The position numbers and the translations under genes were made by a program. From NCBI GenBank assembly GCA_017631155.1, contig JAGBTV010000024.1, forward strand, positions 1 to 42,981: a DNA stretch of 42,981 nucleotides. Direction: 5' to 3'. Below, one piece after another: positions 41,658 through 42,981 of the stretch. Under the pieces are notes generated by a model. That model was not told where the DNA came from. It was given only the letters and a program-made list of their open reading frames with translations, and searched no databases. Position 1 is the first letter of the stretch. Each line of letters opens with the position of its first letter. The stretch is from Oscillospiraceae bacterium. Its GTDB lineage: Bacteria; Bacillota; Clostridia; Oscillospirales; Oscillospiraceae.

Positions 41658-42356
41658 ATGGCAAAGCGTCAGATTTCTGCTCCCTTCTTTGAGATCGGTC
41701 CGAAATCCTACCTTTACGGAGATGATATCCTCGACCTTGCTTTGGCTGCCGACAAGGCTTCCGAGAAGTACGGTGTGGACATCATTTTCACCTGCCCCGT
41801 TGTAGACATCCGCCGCGTTGCAGATGCTACCAAGCACATTCATGTATTCGCTCCCCACATGGATCCCATTCCTGTCGGCCGCGGTCTTGCAGACATTCTT
41901 CCTGAATCTCTGGTTGCCGCCGGCGCTGAAGGCGTTATGCTGAACCATGTAGAAAAGCCCCTGGCCTTTGATGTTCTGGCTGAGACCATCAAGCGGGCTG
42001 CCGAAGTTGGCCTGTACTCCATCGTCTGCGCCGACTCCATGGCAGATGCCAGCAAGATTGCCGGTCTGCACCCTGACATCATCGTTGCTGAACCCTCTGA
42101 GCTGATCGGTACCGGTGTCAGTGTTGGCCCCGAGTATGTTGAGGCCGCCATGCAGTCTGTTAAGGGTGTGGACGAAAACATCCTGGTTCTGACCGCTGCC
42201 GGCATTTCCAACGGTCAGGATGTTTACAACACCATTATTGCCGGTGCAGATGCAACCGGATCCTCTTCCGGTGTTGCTAAGGCCGCTGACCGTGCTGCCA
42301 TGGTCGATGAAATGATTGCCGCCGTCCGTAAAGCCTGGGACGAGCGTCATCAATAA
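41658..42356 (+). CDS. Archaeal-type triose-phosphate isomerase-like protein
   Basis: This 232-residue single TIM barrel resembles the short archaeal triose-phosphate isomerases rather than the 250-residue bacterial TpiA. K16 (EIGPKSYLYG), H97 (LNHVEKP) and E145 (VAEPSELIGTG) match the catalytic Lys-His-Glu, and TAAGISNGQDV gives the phosphate loop. Bacterial copies of this type often act on unusual sugars such as tetrulose phosphates, so the substrate may not be glyceraldehyde 3-phosphate. AGAAGG lies upstream. It shares a promoter with the YjbQ-family gene 29 bp downstream and diverges from the SIS-rpe pair. Confidence 0.82.
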   Translation: MAKRQISAPFFEIGPKSYLYGDDILDLALAADKASEKYGVDIIFTCPVVDIRRVADATKHIHVFAPHMDPIPVGRGLADILPESLVAAGAEGVMLNHVEKPLAFDVLAETIKRAAEVGLYSIVCADSMADASKIAGLHPDIIVAEPSELIGTGVSVGPEYVEAAMQSVKGVDENILVLTAAGISNGQDVYNTIIAGADATGSSSGVAKAADRAAMVDEMIAAVRKAWDERHQ

Positions 42357-42385
42357 TAAATATTACATATTGGAGGAAACACACA

Positions 42386-42981
42386 ATGGAATTTAAAGTT
42401 GTTCAGAAAGAAATTGAGCTGCAGTCCCGCGGTTGGGTCCCCACCTTCCATGACATCTCCACCGACGTCATGAAGATCGTTGCCGAGTCCGGCATCGTCA
42501 ACGGCACTGTGAGCATCGTTTCTCACCATACCACCTGCTCCGTCATGATCCAGGAGTGCTCTCATGACTTCGACACCTTCGACCTGGAGTACCTGCAGCA
42601 CGACCTGCTGGACATCATGCGCGGTCTGATCCCCGACTATGTCAACGAGGGCGACTACCGTCACCCCGGCCCCGTTCACGCTCAGTTCGGCCGCTATGTT
42701 GACGAGCCCGGTAACTTCACCTCCATGAACACCGATGGCCACCTGCGTTCCGTCTTCTTTGGTAGAAGCGAAACCCTGACTATTAAGGATGGCAAGCTGG
42801 ATCTGGGCGAGTTCGCTCATGTCTACTTCATCGACTGGGACCATGTTCGTGCTCGTCCCCGTCAGGTCAACATCACCATCATGGGTACCAACGACTGCGT
42901 CGGCGATCGCAAGTACAACGGTGGCGAGGTCGTCAACACCCTGCGTAAGTTCCCCGATGAGGAGAAGGCTTACATGGAGCA
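42386..42981 (+). CDS. YjbQ family (UPF0047) protein, cut by the window end
   Basis: About 198 residues are visible and the frame is still open at the edge. Family marks are GIVNGTVSIVSHHTTCSVMI, LEYLQHDLLDIM, a HPG...AHAQFG-like metal-binding stretch and VFFGRSETLTIKDGKLDLGEF, ending with DWDHVRARPRQVNITIMG. YjbQ proteins are trimers with a metal site and weak thiamine-phosphate-synthase activity; their true role is unclear. The visible length already exceeds the usual 130-140 residues, so this copy carries inserts and a C-terminal extension (CVGDRKYNGGEVVNTL). TTGGAGG is 9 nt upstream. Confidence 0.82.
   Translation, partial: MEFKVVQKEIELQSRGWVPTFHDISTDVMKIVAESGIVNGTVSIVSHHTTCSVMIQECSHDFDTFDLEYLQHDLLDIMRGLIPDYVNEGDYRHPGPVHAQFGRYVDEPGNFTSMNTDGHLRSVFFGRSETLTIKDGKLDLGEFAHVYFIDWDHVRARPRQVNITIMGTNDCVGDRKYNGGEVVNTLRKFPDEEKAYME

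Noticed and set aside
41478-42353. A 291-codon minus-strand frame opposite the TIM-like gene
   Set aside because: The plus-strand gene has promoter, ribosome site and catalytic residues; the other frame has none.
1-42981. CRISPR array, prophage or insertion sequence
   Set aside because: No regularly spaced repeats, no transposase, integrase or phage structural genes were found on either strand.

Overview
The window looks like chromosomal DNA of an anaerobic, endospore-forming Bacillota, most likely a gut member of class Clostridia near Oscillospiraceae. This is inferred from several features: a split SleC-type cortex-lytic locus, a SpoIVFB-like M50 protease next to the TIGR03960/TIGR03936 radical SAM pair, a bile salt hydrolase, strong AGGAGG ribosome sites, and sigma-A promoters with an almost invariant 17-bp spacer. 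No phage, plasmid, IS element or CRISPR array is visible. Most of it is housekeeping DNA; the unusual material lies around the tRNA genes and in a few unusual proteins.

Left part (1-8500, mostly + strand): tRNA-Ser(GGA), a gamma-carbonic-anhydrase-like protein, tRNA-Pro(CGG) on the minus strand, a small membrane protein plus M50 protease, two radical SAM-linked proteins, a Lar-like zinc ribbon, a divergent GpsA-like dehydrogenase, tRNA-Pro(GGG), a bile salt hydrolase and an alpha/beta hydrolase. Each of the three tRNA genes is followed by a terminator and then by a roughly 100-bp palindromic element. These elements end in a second copy of that tRNA's own 3' tail, and three of them share the same internal hairpin motif. 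This is the best candidate for an undescribed system here.

Middle (8500-20750): a minus-strand glgB (eukaryotic-type branching enzyme)/HD hydrolase/rlmA operon, asnB, and a plus-strand spore-lysis locus in which a SleC-like protein is divided over three genes, the first apparently starting at CTG. Then come a CDP-alcohol phosphatidyltransferase, a phosphohexomutase, and glyA behind a tandem glycine riboswitch with a terminator.

Proteostasis and RNA/secretion operons (21190-33440, minus strand): tig-clpP-clpX-lon-engB forms one unit with a promoter before tig. lepB-rbgA-rnhB-yraN-dipeptidase-(threonine synthase-like)-metallophosphoesterase forms a tightly overlapping unit. rplS has its own promoter, leader and terminator.

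Right part (33480-42981): an operon for a 2-oxoacid dehydrogenase complex (E2 with two lipoyl domains, E3, fused E1 alpha-beta) with a repeat-rich candidate operator on its promoter. A DeoR-type regulator with a near-perfect autoregulatory palindrome follows. The last cluster holds rpe and a SIS-domain isomerase, diverging from an archaeal-type triose-phosphate-isomerase-like protein and a YjbQ-family protein cut by the window end. It looks like a small sugar-phosphate interconversion module.
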